Source of the DNA: Aegilops tauschii subsp. strangulata
Lineage: Eukaryota > Streptophyta > Magnoliopsida > Poales > Poaceae
Assembly (NCBI RefSeq): GCF_002575655.3
Contig: NC_053035.3
Location: forward strand, 95,381,322-95,445,321
Reading direction: 5' to 3'
Length of the DNA: 64,000 nucleotides
Below are positions 24,017-36,284 of the stretch, one piece after another (the first letter of the stretch is position 1; the number at the start of each line of letters is the position of its first letter). The translations under genes and the position numbers were made by a program. The notes under the pieces are model-generated. The model was given only the letters and a program-made list of their open reading frames with translations. It searched no databases and had not been told where the DNA came from.

Positions 24017-24600
24017 TCTAAAAAAAACAACTGCGACTATTCTAAAAAAAAGAGTTAACAGCAACTAATATTTCTTTAAAAAAATAGCAACTAATATATG
24101 AAATTAAATTCCCAAAAAAGGATCTTTTTTTATAGCTAGCCAAAAAAAGGATCTTTTTTTTCCTCCAAAAAAGGATCTATTGAAAAACACTTTCTCGACA
24201 CATAAAAAATACCGATAATGACTTGCTCGAGTGGACTCACTGATGGCCCATAATATATATCATTTTCAACTCTAAATTGTAGTTATGATGCTCAGTGTAA
24301 GATGAAGCATGGACTTCCAAAAACTTAGACTGAGCCCTAAAATGTATAATATGAATCAATCATGAGTGATTTCAACACAGAGTTTTTTGGCACTACCAGG
24401 GATGGTATAAATCTGAATCTCAAATTCCTACTTTTTTCATGCTCTCCGAACACCCTTATTTAACCTAATATATGTCATTTTGTCCATTCATTATTGACCT
24501 TCCAATCAACCATATGCACCGCCATCGGTTCCACTATCGATGAGTTTTAGGCATATATCTTGTCGAGCACTTCACTTCATCTCAACTTGTCGTATCGAGT
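24017..24600. other. A-rich spacer between LINE remnants
   Basis: No gene. Short direct repeats (aaaaggatcttttttt, about 24118-24175) are present. Confidence 0.5.
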
Positions 24601-25805
24601 TGTAAGATGAGCAACAACGACAGACACAAGGAGAACCACAATGAGTGGTATGAAGAAGAAGTTATGGAAATGAGGTCCAATTTGGTCTAGGATCCGGATG
24701 TGTTGCCACACACCTTTTTCTAGAAGTTATAGGATGATATCAAGCCGGTGATCATGTCCATGTTTCAAGAATTCTATGTTGGAACCCTTGATATTTCTCA
24801 CCTTAACTTCAGTGTGATGACCTTTATCCCTAAGATTATGGGGGGGGGGCACAATCATCAAGCAACTTTAGGCCAATCACGGTGATTAACGTTATCCGGT
24901 GAATCATTGTGAAGGTGTGTGCGGTTAGATTTGTCATGCTTGCTCACAAATTGACACACATGAGCCAATACGCTTTCGTTAAGGGGAGCTACATCAATGA
25001 CAGGATATTAGTACTTCATGAAGTTTTCCATGAGTTTATGGTTAAACACCAAAGAGGCGTCTTCCTTGGGTTGGAATTCCAAATGGCGTATGATTGCCTA
25101 GATTGGTCATTTCTTCGGCAGGTGGTGGAAAGGAGGGGCTTCGAGGACCACTTGATTTGTGGTATAATGCAAAATGTTGTCCAGTGGGAGCACCTTTGTT
25201 AATGGTAATGATGAATGGGTCCCTACATGAGATCTTCTCGCGGTGTGAGATAGGGTTGACCCCATCAACCTAGGAGTTGACGACTTGGTGATTATCAAAG
25301 CTAAGGACGACAACCATATTAATGGTCTGGTTGGGCACATTATTTGATGTTAGGGTATTTCCCGCTTGAAACATGCTGATGATACCATGATTGTGATGAA
25401 TGGTTCAAATCTTGATATCATCTACTCAAGCTACTCCTTTTATGCTTTGAGTCCATGTCTAGCCTGAAAATCAAACTCTGCTAAAAGCGAAGCCATGGTC
25501 ATAGGCTGCTCGCCAAGGAGACAAGAACATATTATGATAGGCTCAATTGTAAGTTGACATGCTTGTCGATCACCTATTGGGAGTCTCAGTGAGTGACACC
25601 TGGATTCAAATTAAGGACATGGACATGCTAGTAGAGCGGTTCAAGTCTATCGTTGAGCCTTGGAGACGGAGCTTTTGCCTCCAAAGGGAGTAAAATGATC
25701 CTTATTGACTCATGCTTGTCTAGCATCCCCATGTATATTATGGGGATGTACATCCTCCATGATGGTGTTCATAGGTCCTTTGACACGATTCGTCGCATTT
25801 CTTTT
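24600..25805 (+). pseudogene. Degenerate LINE reverse transcriptase
   Basis: Successive plus-strand frames match the order of a plant L1-type RT: MFQEFYVGTLDISHLNF (about 24765), AFVKGSYINDRILVLHEVFH and RGVFLGLEFQMAYDCLDWSF (24967-25110), HADDTMIVMNGSNLD with the catalytic ADD (about 25373-25417), and IDSCLSSIPMYIMGMYIL (about 25705-25760). Many stops and frameshifts separate them, so it is dead. It ends abruptly at the copia LTR fragment at 25806. Confidence 0.8.
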
Positions 25806-26329
25806 TGTTGGGGAACGTAGTAATAATTCAAAATTTTCCTACGTGTCACCAGATCAATCTAGGAGATACTAGCAACGAGAGAGAGGGAGTGCATCTTCAT
25901 ACCCTTGAAGATCGCTAAGCGGAAGCATTACAAGAACGCGGTTGATGGAGTCGTACTCGCGGCGATTCAAATCACGGAAGATCCGATCTAGCGCCGAACG
26001 GACGGTGCCTTCGCGTTCAACACACGTACAACCCGGGGACGTCTCCTCCTTCTTGATCCAGTAAGGGGAGAGGAGAAGTTGAGGGAGAGCTCCGGCAGCA
26101 CGACGGCGTGGTGGTGGAGCTTGCGGTTCTCCTGTAGGGCTTCGCCAAGCACTACAGAGGAGGAGGAGGTGTTGGAGGAGGGAGGGGCTGCGCCAGGGAA
26201 GGGGGTGCGGCTGCCCCATCTCTCCCTCACTATATATAGGGGGAAGGGGGAGGAGGAGGCGCCCTAGGGTTTCCCTAGGGGAGGGGCGGTGGCCACAGGG
26301 GAACCCTAGATGGGTTTGGGCGCCCCCAT
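25806..26329 (-). mobile_element. Partial BARE/Angela LTR, antisense
   Basis: Starts TGTTGGGGAACGTAGTAA, the complement of a BARE LTR 3' end, and runs 524 bp into the LTR before being cut by LTR B of gypsy element (c). A TATA box of the LTR type (CTATATATAGG) is at about 26230. Its other part should lie beyond the right edge of the gypsy nest. Confidence 0.85.
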
Positions 26330-26530
26330 TGAGGGAGTCCTGGATTAAGGGGTCCTTGGACGTCTGGGCTATGTGACGTGGGCCGGACTAGTGGGCCATG
26401 AAGATACAAGACAAAAGACTTCCTCCCGTGTCCGGATAGGACTCTCCTTTGCGTGGAAGGCAAGCTTGGCGTTCGGATATGAAGATTCCTTTCTCTGTAA
26501 ACCGACTCTGTACAACCCTAGGTCCCTCCG
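26330..26530 (+). repeat. LTR B of gypsy element (c), first 201 bp
   Basis: Starts TGAGGGAGTCC. It is cut after ...CCCTCCG by the copia element and continues at 35142-35411. The joined length is about 471 bp. Confidence 0.9.
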
Positions 26531-28258
26531 TGTTGGAAATATGCCCTAGAGGCAATAATAAATTGCTTATTATTATTATATTTCCTTGTTCACGATAATC
26601 GTTTATTATCCATGCTAGAATTGTATTGATAGGAAACTCAGATACATGTGTGGATACATAGACAACACCATGTCCCTAGTAAGCCTCTAGTTGACTAGCT
26701 CGTTGATCAATAGATGGTTACGGTTTCCTGACCATGGACATTGGATGTCGTTGATAACGGGATCACATCATTAGGAGAATGATGTGATGGACAAGACCCA
26801 ATCATAAGCCTAGCACAAGATCGTGTAGTTCGTTTGCTAAGAGCTTTTCTAATGTCAAGTATCATTTCCTTAGACCATGAGATTGTGCAACTCCCGGATA
26901 CCGTAGGAATACTTTGGGTGTACCAAACGTCACAACGTAACTGGGTGGCTATAAAGGTGCACTACAGGTATCTCCGAAAGTGTCTGTTGGGTTGGCACGA
27001 ATCGAGACTGGGATTTGTCACTCCGTGTAAACGGAGAGGTATCTCTGGGCCCACTCGGTAGGACATCATCATAATGTGCACAATGTGACCAAGGAGTTGA
27101 TCACGGGATGATGTGTTACGAAATGAGTAAAGAGACTTGCCGGTAACGAGATTGAACAAGGTATCGGGATACCGACGAACGAATCTCGGGCAAGTAACAT
27201 ACCGATTGACAAAGGGAATTGTATACGGGATTGATTGAATCCTCGACATTGTGGTTCATCCGATGAGATCATCGAGGAGCATGTGGGAGCCAACATGGGT
27301 ATCCAGATCCCGCTGTTGGTTATTGACCGGAGAGTCGTCTCGGTCATGTCTGCGTGTCTCCCGAACCCGTAGGGTCTACACACTTAAGGTTCGGTGACGC
27401 TAGGGTTATAGAGATATTAGTATGCGGTAACCCGAAAGTTGTTCGGAGTCCCGGATGAGATCCCGGACGTCACTAGGAGTTCCGGAATGGTCCGGAGGTA
27501 AAGATTTATATATGGGAAGTCTTATTTTGGTCGCCGGAAAAGTTTCGCACTTTATCGGTATTGTACCGGGAGTGCCGAAAGGGGTCCGGGGATCCACCAA
27601 GGGGGTCCACCAGCCCCGGAGGGCCACATGGGCTGTAGGGGTGTGCGCCTTGGCCTATATGGGCCAAGGGCACCAGCCCCAAGAGGCCCATGCGCCAAGA
27701 GATAAGGGAAAGGAAGAGTCCTAAAGGGGGAAGGCACCTCCGAGGTGCCTTGGGGAGGATGGACTCCTCCCTGGCCGCACCCTTCCTTGGAGGAAGGGCC
27801 AAGGCTGCGCCCCCCCTCCCTTGGCCCTATATATAGTGGGGGGAGGGAGGGCAGCAATATCTAAGCCCTGGCGCCTCCCTCTCCCTCCCGTGACACATCT
27901 CCCTCCTCCCCGCTTGCGCTTGGCAAAGCCCTGCCGGGATCCCGCTACTTCCACCACCACGCCGTCGTGCTGCTGGATCTCCATCAACCTCTCCTCCCCC
28001 CTTGCTGGATCAAGAAGGAGGAGACGTCGCTGCTCCGTACGTGTGTTGAACGCGGAGGTGCCGTCCGTTCGGCGCTAGGATCATCGGTGATTTGGATCAC
28101 GACGAGTACGACTCCATCAACCCCGTTCTCTTGAACGCTTCCGCTCGCGATCTACAAGGGTATGTAGATGCACTCCTTCCCTCTCGTTGCTAGTAAACTC
28201 CATAGATTGATCTTGGTGATGCGTAGAAAATTTTGAATTTCTGCTACGTTCCCCAACA
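26531..28258 (+). repeat. 5' LTR of the copia element
   Basis: 1728 bp, TGTTGGAAATATGCCC to CCCCAACA. A TATA box lies at about 27826-27836 (CCTATATATAG). Open frames inside it, on both strands, are LTR sequence and not genes. Confidence 0.96.
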
Positions 28259-28259
28259 G

Positions 28260-28272
28260 TGGCATCATGAGC
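28260..28272 (+). promoter_or_regulatory. Primer binding site, tRNA-iMet-like
   Basis: TGGCATCATGAGC, one base after the 5' LTR, resembles TGGTATCAGAGC (initiator tRNA-Met) with a small insertion. Confidence 0.65.
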
Positions 28273-29589
28273 TAGGTCTATGCGTAGTTTCTATGCACGA
28301 GTAGAACACAAAGTAGTTGTGGGCGTCGATTTTGTCAATTTACTTGCCGTTACTAGTCTTATCTTGATTCGGCGGCATTGTGGGATGAAGCGGCCCGGAC
28401 CGACCTTACACGTACACTTACGTGAGACAGGTTCCACCGACTGACATGCACTAGTTGCATAAGGTGGCTAGCGGGTGTCTGTCTCTCCCACTTTAGTCGG
28501 ATCGGATTCGATGAAAAGGGTCCTTATGAAGGGTAAATAGAAATTGGCATATCACGTTGTGGCTTTTACGTAGGTAAGAAACGTTCTTGCTAGAATCCCA
28601 TAGCAGCCACGTAAAACATGCAACAACAATTAGAGGACGTCTAACTTGTTTTTGCAGGGTATGCTATGTGATGTGATATGGCCAAAAGGATGTGATGAAT
28701 GATATATGTGATGTATGAGATTGATCATGTTCTTGTAATAGGAATCACGACTTGCATCTCGATGAGTATGACAATCGGCAGGAGCCATAGGAGTTGTCTT
28801 AATTTATTGTATGACCTGCGTGTCAATGAATAACGCCATGTAATTACTTTACTTTATTGCTAACCATTAGCCATAGTAGTAGAAGTAATAGTTGGCGAGA
28901 CAACTTCATGAAGACACGATGATGGAGATCATGATGATGGAGATCATGGTGTCATGCCGATGACGAAGGTGATCATGCCGCGCCTCGAAGATGGAGATCA
29001 GAGGCGCAAGATGATATTGGCCATATCACGTCACTTTATGATTTGCATGTGATGTTTGTCATGTTTACATCTTATTTGCTTAGAACGACGGTAGCATAAA
29101 TAAGATGATCCCTCACTAAAATTTCAAGAGACGTGTTCCCCCTAACTGTGCACCGTTGCGAAGGTTCGTTGTTTCGAAGCACCACGTGATGATCGGGTGT
29201 GATAGATTCTAACGTTCGAATACAACGGGTGTTGACGAGCCTAGCATGTACAGACATGGCCTCGGAACACATGCGAAACACTTAGGTTGACTTGACGAGC
29301 CTAGCATGTACAGACATGGCCTCGGAACACAAGAGACCAAAAGGTCGAACATGAGTCATATAGCAGATACGATCAACATGGAGATGTTCACCGATGATGA
29401 CTAGTCCGTCTCACGTGATGATTGGACACGGCCTAGTTTGACTCGGATCATGTATCACTTAGATGACTAGAGGGATGTCTATCTGAGTGGGAGTTCATTA
29501 AATAATCAGATGAACTTCATTATCATGAACATAGTCAAAAGGTCTTTGCAAATTATGTCATAGCTTACGCTTTAGTTCTACTGTTTAAG
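28273..29589 (+). mobile_element. Copia leader region
   Basis: 1.3 kb of non-coding leader, matching the leader of the antisense copy at 7816-9068. A 45-bp direct repeat (gacgagcctagcatgtacag...) occurs at 29235 and 29294. Confidence 0.75.
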
Positions 29590-30500
29590 ATATGTTCCTA
29601 GAGAAAATTTAGTTGAAAGTTGATAGTAGCAATTATGCGGACTGGGTCCGTAAACTGAGGATTGTCCTCATTGCTGCACAGAAGGCTTATGTCCTTAATG
29701 CACCGCTCGGTGTGCTGAACCTCAGCGTCGTCTGTAGATGTTGCGAAACATCGGACATACACGTTTTGATGACTACGTGATAGTTCAGTGCGTAATGCTA
29801 ACGGTTTAGAATTGTGGCACCAAAGACGGTTTTGAAACATCGAAGAACATATGAGATGTTCCGAAGACTGAAATTGGGATTTCAGACTAGTGCCCATGTC
29901 AAGAGGTATGAGACCTCTGACAAGTTTCTTAAGCCTGCAAACTAAGGGAGAAAAGCTCAATCGTTGAGCATGTGCTCAGATTGTCTGAGTACTACAATCA
30001 CTTGAATCGAGTGGGAGTTAATCTTCCAGATGAGATAGTGATGGTTCTCCATAGTCACTGCCACCAAGCTATTAGAGCTTCGTGATGAACTATAACATAT
30101 CAAGGATAGACATGATGATCCTTGAGCAACTCGCGATGTTTGACACCGCGAAAGTAGAAATCAAGAAGGAGCATCAATTGTTGATGGTTAGTAAAACCAC
30201 TAGTTTCTAGAAGGGCAAGGGCAAAAGGGATACTTCATGAAACAACAAGTCATTTGCTGCTCTAGCTAGTGAAGAATCCCAAGGTTGAACCCAAACCTGA
30301 GACTAAGTGCTTCTGTAATGAGGGGAACGGTCACTGAAACAAAACTACCCTAGATACTTGGTAGATGAGAAGGCAGGCAAGGTCGACAGAAGTATATTGG
30401 ATATACAGTATATGAATGTGTACTTTGCTAGTACTCCTAGCAGCACCAGGGTATTAGATACCGGTTCGGTTGCTAAGTGTTAGTAACTCGAAATAAAAGC
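29590..30500 (+). pseudogene. Copia gag, broken
   Basis: Recognisable start of gag at about 29610 (VDSSNYADWVRKLRIVLIAA), then frameshifts. The zinc knuckle at about 30305-30345 reads CFCNEGNGH and then a TGA where the sister copy has tryptophan, and one cysteine spacing is altered. It is non-functional. Confidence 0.85.
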
Positions 30501-30532
30501 TGTGGAATAAATGGAGACTAGCTAAAGGTGAG

Positions 30533-31640
30533 ATGACGATGTGTGTTGGAAGTGTTTCCAAGGTTGATGTGATCAAGCATCGCATGCTCCCTCTTCCATC
30601 GAGATTGGTGTTTGCGTTGAGCATAAACATGATTGGACTATGTTTATCGCAATACGGTTATTCATTTAAGGAGAATAATGGTTACTCTGTTTATTTGAAT
30701 AATACCTTCAATGGTCTTGCACCTAAAATGAATCTCGATCGCAGTGATACACATGTTCGTGCCAAAAGTTATAAAATAGTAATGATAGTACCACATACTT
30801 GTGGCACTGCCATTTGAGTCATATTGGTATAGAACGCATGAAGAAGCTCCATGTAGATGGATCTTTGGACTCATTCATTTTGAAAAGATTGAGACATGCG
30901 AACCATGTCTATTGGTATATATGCATGAAGAAACTCCATGCAGATGGATCATTTGGACTCACTTGATTTTGAATCACTTGAGACATGCAAATCATACCAC
31001 ATGGGCAAGATGACTGAAAGGCCTCGTTTTCAGTAAGATGGAACAAGAGAGCAACTTGTTGGAAATAATACATTTTGATGTATGCAGTCCAATGAGTGCT
31101 GAGGCATGCAGTGGATATCGTTATGTTCTTATTTCGCAGATGATTTGAGTAGATGCTGAGTGTATTTACTTGATGAAACACAAGTCTGAATTATTGAAAG
31201 GTTCAAGTAATTTTAGAGTGAAGTTGAAGATCGTCGTGACAAGAGGATAAAATGTCTGTGATATGATCATAGAGATAAGTATCTGAGTTACGAGTTTGGC
31301 ACACAATTAAGACATTGTGGAAAGTGTTTCACAATTAATACCGCCTAGAACACCACGGTGTGATGATGTGTCCGAACATCATAACTGCACCCTATTGGAT
31401 ATTGTGCATACCATGATGTCTCTTATCGAATTACCACTATCGTTTATGGGTTAGGCATTAGAGACAACCGCATTCACTTTAAAAGGGCACCACGCAATTC
31501 CGTTGAGACGACACCGTTTAGAGAAACTTAAGTTGTCGTTTCTTAAAAGTTTGGGGCTGCGATGCTTATGTGAAAAAGTTTCAGGCTGATAAGCTCGAAC
31601 CCAAAGTGGATATATGCATCTTCATAGAATACCCAAAAAC
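30533..31640 (+). pseudogene. Copia integrase, broken, with 88-bp tandem duplication
   Basis: Pieces equivalent to the integrase of the antisense copy (LDRSDTHVRAKSYK at 30730-30780, then the zinc-binding part) are present. A tandem duplication of 88 bp (30823-30910 and 30911-30998) repeats the ERMKKLH.DGS segment and includes stops. Later core segments are frameshifted. Confidence 0.85.
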
Positions 31641-31736
31641 AGTTGGGTGTACCTCCTATTTCAGATCTGGAAGCAAAAGTAATTGCTTCTAGAAACGAGT
31701 CCTTTCTCGAGGAAAAGTTTCTCTCGAAAAAATTGA

Positions 31737-33000
31737 GTGGGAGGATGGTGGAGACTTGATAAGGTTATTGAACCGTCACTTCAACTAGTGTGTAGCAGGG
31801 CACAGGAAGTTGTTCCTGTGGCACCTACACCAATTGAAGTGGAAGCTTATGATAGTGATCATGAAACTTCGGATCAAGTCACTACCAAACCTCATAGGAC
31901 GACGAGGATGCGTACTACTTCAGAGTAATGCGTGATCCTATCTTGGAAGTCATGTTGCTAGACAACACTGAACCTGCGAGCTATGGAGAAGCGATGGTGG
32001 GCCCATATTCCGACAAATGGTTAGAAGCCATGAAATCCGAGATAGGATCCATGTATCAGAACAAAGCATGGACTTTGGTGAACTTGCCCGATGATCTGCA
32101 AGCCATTGAGATAAATGGATCTTTAAGAAGAAGACGGACATGGACGGTAATGTTACCGTCTATGAAGCTCGACTTGTGGCAAAGAGTATTTTCACAAGTT
32201 CAAGGAGTTGACTACGATGAGATTTTCTCATCCGTAGCGATGCTTAAGTCCGTCGGAATCATGTTAGCATTAGCTGCATTTATGAAATCTGGCAGATGGA
32301 TGTCAAAACAAGTTTCCTTACCAGTTTTCGTAAGGAAAGGTTGTATGTGATACAATCAGAAAGGTTTTGTCGATCCTGAGGATGCTAAAAGGTATGCTAG
32401 CTCTAGCGATCCTTCCATGGACTAGAGCAAGCATCTCGGAGTCAGAATATATGCTTTGATGGAGTGATCAAAGTTTTTGGGTTTATACAAAGTTTGTTAG
32501 AAACTTGTATTTACAATAAAGTGAGTGGGAGCGCTACAACATTTCTGATAAGTATATGACATATTGTTGATCCGAAATGATGTAAAATTTCTGGAAAGCG
32601 TAAAGGGTTGTTTGAAAGGAGTTTTTCAAAGGAAGACCTGGATAAAGCTGCTTACATATTGGGCATCAAGATCTATAGAGATAGATCAAGACGCCTGATG
32701 ATACTTTCAAAGAATGCACACCTTGACATGATTTTGAAAGAGTTCAAAATAGATCAGCAAAGAAGGAGTTCTTGGCTGTGTTACAAGGTGTGAGTATTGA
32801 GTAAGACTCAAGACCTGACCACAACAGAAGAGAGAGAAAGGACGAAGGTCGTCCCCTATGATTTAGACGTAGGCTCTACAGTATGCTATGCTGTGTACCG
32901 CACATGAAGTGTGCCTTGCCATGAGTTGGTCAAGGGGTACAATGGTGATCCGGGAATGGATCACATGACAGCGGTCGAACTTATCCTTAGTATCTAGTGG
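31737..33000 (+). pseudogene. Copia reverse transcriptase/RNase H, broken
   Basis: Frames at 31737-31928 and 31928-32350 carry the pre-RT and RT start (EAMKSEIGSMYQNKAWTLVNL). The YVDD region near 32551-32570 has lost bases and contains a stop. The frame at 32608-32793 matches the region after the active site (YILGIKIYRDRSRRLM). RNase H traces follow. Confidence 0.85.
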
Positions 33001-33408
33001 ACTAAGGAATTTTCTCGATTATGGAGGTGGAAAGGAGTTCGTCGTAAAGGGTTACGTCGATGCGAACTTTGACACTAATCCGGATGACTCTGAGTAGTAA
33101 ACCGGATTCGTATAGTAGAGCAGTTATTTGAAATGGCTCCAAGTAGCGCGTGGTAGCATCCACAAGATGACATAGATATTCGTAAAGCACACACGGATCT
33201 GAAAGGTTCAGACCCGTTGACTAATAACCTCTCTCACAAGCATAACATGATCAAACCAGAACTCATTGAGTGTTAATCACATAGTGATGTGAACTAGATT
33301 GTTGACTCTAGTAACTCTTTGGATGTTGGTCACATGGTGATGTGACCTGTGAGTGTTAATCACATGGTGATGTGAACTAGATTATTGACTCTAGTGCAAG
33401 TGGGAGAC

Positions 33409-35136
33409 TGTTGGAAATATGCCCTAGAGGCAATAATAAATTGCTTATTATTATTATTATATTTCCTTGTTCACGATAATCGTTTATTATCCATGCTAGA
33501 ATTGTATTGATAGGAAACTCAGATACATGTGTGGATACATAGACAACACCATGTCCCTAGTAAGCCTCTAGTTGACTAGCTCGTTGATCAATAGATGGTT
33601 ACGGTTTCCTGACCATGGACATTGGATGTCGTTGATAACGGGATCACATCATTAGGAGAATGATGTGATGGACAAGACCCAATCCTAAGCCTAGCACAAG
33701 ATCGTGTAGTTCGTTTGCTAAGAGCTTTTCTAATGTCAAGTATCATTTCCTTAGACCATGAGATTGTGCAACTCCCGGATACCGTAGGAATACTTTGGGT
33801 GTACCAAACGTCACAACGTAACTGGGTGGCTATAAAGGTGCACTACAGGTATCTCCGAAAGTGTCTGTTGGGTTGGCACGAATCGAGACTGGGATTTGTC
33901 ACTCCGTGTAAACGGAGAGGCATCTCTGGGCCCACTCGGTAGGACATCATCATAATGTGCACAATGTGACCAAGGAGTTGATCACGGGGTGATGTGTTAC
34001 GGAACGAGTAAAGAGACTTGCCGGTAACGAGATTGAACAAGGTATCGGGATACCGACGATCGAATCTCGGGCAAGTAACATACCGATTGACAAAGGGAAT
34101 TGTATACGGGATTGATTGAATCCTCGACATTGTGGTTCATCCGATGAGATCATCGAGGAGCATGTGGGAGCCAACATGGGTAACCTGATCCCGCTGTTGG
34201 TTATTGACCGGAGAGTCGTCTCGGTCATGTCTGCGTGTCTCCCGAACCCGTAGGGTCTACACACTTAAGGTTCGGTGACGCTAGGGTTATAGAGATATTA
34301 GTATGCGGTAACCCGAAAGTTGTTCGGAGTCCCGGATGAGATCCCGGACGTCACGAGGAGTTCCGGAATGGTCCGGAGGTAAAGATTTATATATGGGAAG
34401 TCTTATTTTGGTCGCCGGAAAAGTTTCGCACTTTATCGGTATTGTACCGGGAGTGCCGAAAGGGGTCCGGGGATCCACCAAGGGGGTCCACCAGCCCCGG
34501 AGGGCCACATGGGCTGTAGGGGTGTGCGCCTTGGCCTATATGGGCCAAGGGCACCAGCCCCAAGAGGCCCATGCGCCAAGAGATAAGGGAAAGGAAGAGT
34601 CCTAAAGGGGGAAGGCACCTCCGAGGTGCCTTGGGGAGGATGGACTCCTCCCTGGCCGCACCCTTCCTTGGAGGAAGGGCCAAGGCTGCGCCCCCTCTCC
34701 CTTGGCCCTATATATAGTGGGGGAGGGAGGGCAGCAATATCTAAGCCCTGGCGCCTCCCTCTCCCTCCCGTGACACATCTCCCTCCTCCCCGCTTGCGCT
34801 TGGCGAAGCCCTGCCGGGATCCCGCTACTTCCACCACCACGCCGTCGTGCTGCTGGATCTCCATCAACCTCTCCCCCCCTTGCTGGATCAAGAAGGAGGA
34901 GACGTCGCTGCTCCGTACGTGTGTTGAACGCGGAGGTGCCGTCCGTTCGGCGCTAGGATCATCGGTGATTTGGATCACGACGAGTACGACTCCATCAACC
35001 CCATTCTCTTGAACGCTTCCGCTCGCGATCTACAAGGGTATGTAGATGCACTCCTTCCCTCTCGTTGCTAGTAAACTCCATAGATTGATCTTGGTGATGC
35101 GTAGAAAATCTTGAATTTCTGCTACGTTCCCCAACA
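33409..35136 (+). repeat. 3' LTR of the copia element
   Basis: 1728 bp, preceded by the polypurine tract CAAGTGGGAGAC (33397-33408). It is nearly identical to the 5' LTR. Confidence 0.96.
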
Positions 35137-35141
35137 CTCCG

Positions 35142-35411
35142 GTGTCTATATAAACCGGAGGGTTTAGTCCGTAGAGGCAATCATAATCATATAGGCTAGA
35201 CAGCTAGGGTTTAGCCATTACGATCTCGAGGTAGATCAACTCTTGTAAACCCCATATTCATCCAAGATAATCAAGCAGGAAGTAGGGTATTACCTCCATC
35301 AAGAGGGCCCGAACCTGGGTAAACATCGTGTCCCCATCTCCTATTACCTCCGATCCTCAGACGCACAGTTCGGGACCCCCTACCCGAGATCTGCCGGTTT
35401 TGACATCGACA
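35142..35411 (+). repeat. LTR B of gypsy element (c), second part
   Basis: Begins right after the target duplication with the TATA box (TCTATATAAA, about 35145-35155) and ends GACATCGACA. It is followed by the family's conserved leader start TTGGTGCTTTCATTGAGAG. Confidence 0.9.
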
Positions 35412-35458
35412 TTGGTGCTTTCATTGAGAGTTCCGTTGTGTCATCGTCAGAAGGTTCG

Positions 35459-35819
35459 ATGGCTCCATCAGCCATCTACAATAATGCTGCCCTGACGGAG
35501 GTCTTTCTCCCCGGCCAGATCTTTGTGTTCGGCGGTTTCCCACTGCGGGCCAACTCGCTTGGCCATCTAGAGCAGATCGACAGCTACGCCCCAGGTCACT
35601 AGATTAGCTTTGGAAATCTGGATTATGTCGCCGATATCCGAGGAGATTTGATCTCCCAAGGGTTCGCGACCCCAACCTCCGCTCTGGCCTTAGATCCGGA
35701 GCGCATCACCAGGTCCGAAGACGGGATTTTCAAGCCAGCCGGACTCTCTGAGGCTATTGAGCCTAGTACAGGAGAGCCGGAGGAAGTAGCGTCACCAACA
35801 ATCATCATGAAGTCGTACC
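35459..35819 (+). pseudogene. Gag of element (c), first part
   Basis: Start ATG at 35459 and the same opening as copies (b) and (d) (MAPS...FLPGQIFVFGG, LRANSLGHLEQIDSYAPG). Codon 48 is TAG (35600-35602) where copy (d) has glutamine. The frame is cut at 35819 by element (b). Leaving out one copy of the 5-bp duplication, the reading frame continues in phase at 44847. Confidence 0.88.
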
Positions 35820-36284
35820 TGTCGGTGTCAAAACCGGCGGATCTCGGGTAGGGGGTCCCGAACTATGCGTCTAAGGCGGATGGTAACAGGAGGCGGGGGA
35901 CACAATGTTTACCCAGGTTCGGGCCCTCTCGATGGATGTAATACCCTACTTCCTGCTTGATTGATCTTGATGATATGAGTATTACAAGAGTTGATCTACC
36001 ACGAGATCGTAGAGGCTAAACCCTAGAAACTAGCCTATGACTCTCATTGTCCTACGGACTAAACCCTCCGGTTTATATAGACACCGGAGGGGGCTAGGGT
36101 TACACAAAGTCGGTTACAAGGGAAGAGATCTACATATCCGTATTGCCAAGCTTGCCTTCCACGCAAAGGAGAGTCCCACCCGGTCACGGGACGAAGTCTT
36201 CAATCTTGTATCTTCATAGTCCAACAGTCCGGACAAAGTATATAGTCCGGCAGTCCGAGGACCCCCTAATCCAGGACTCCCTCA
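35820..36284 (-). repeat. 3' LTR of gypsy element (b)
   Basis: 465 bp, plus strand TGTCGGTGTCAAAACC to GGACTCCCTCA. The TATA box is inside the palindrome CCTCCGGT...ACCGGAGG at about 36064-36089. Confidence 0.93.

Larger units (their letters stand above)
26531..35136 (+). mobile_element. Copia retrotransposon, BARE-1/WIS-2/Angela type, complete
   Basis: 8606 bp with LTRs of equal length (1728 bp each; 26531-28258 and 33409-35136) and the perfect target duplication ctccg (26526-26530, 35137-35141). The LTRs differ by about 13-14 substitutions and three or four small indels (about 0.8%, counted by eye), so the insertion is recent. Its gag-pol is nevertheless full of stops and frameshifts. It sits in LTR B of element (c), immediately next to the TATA-box palindrome. 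Confidence 0.96.

Noticed and set aside
34433..34978. 181-codon open frame on the minus strand (and similar frames at 27506-27987)
   Set aside because: It lies wholly inside the copia LTRs, appears in both LTR copies and has no domain.
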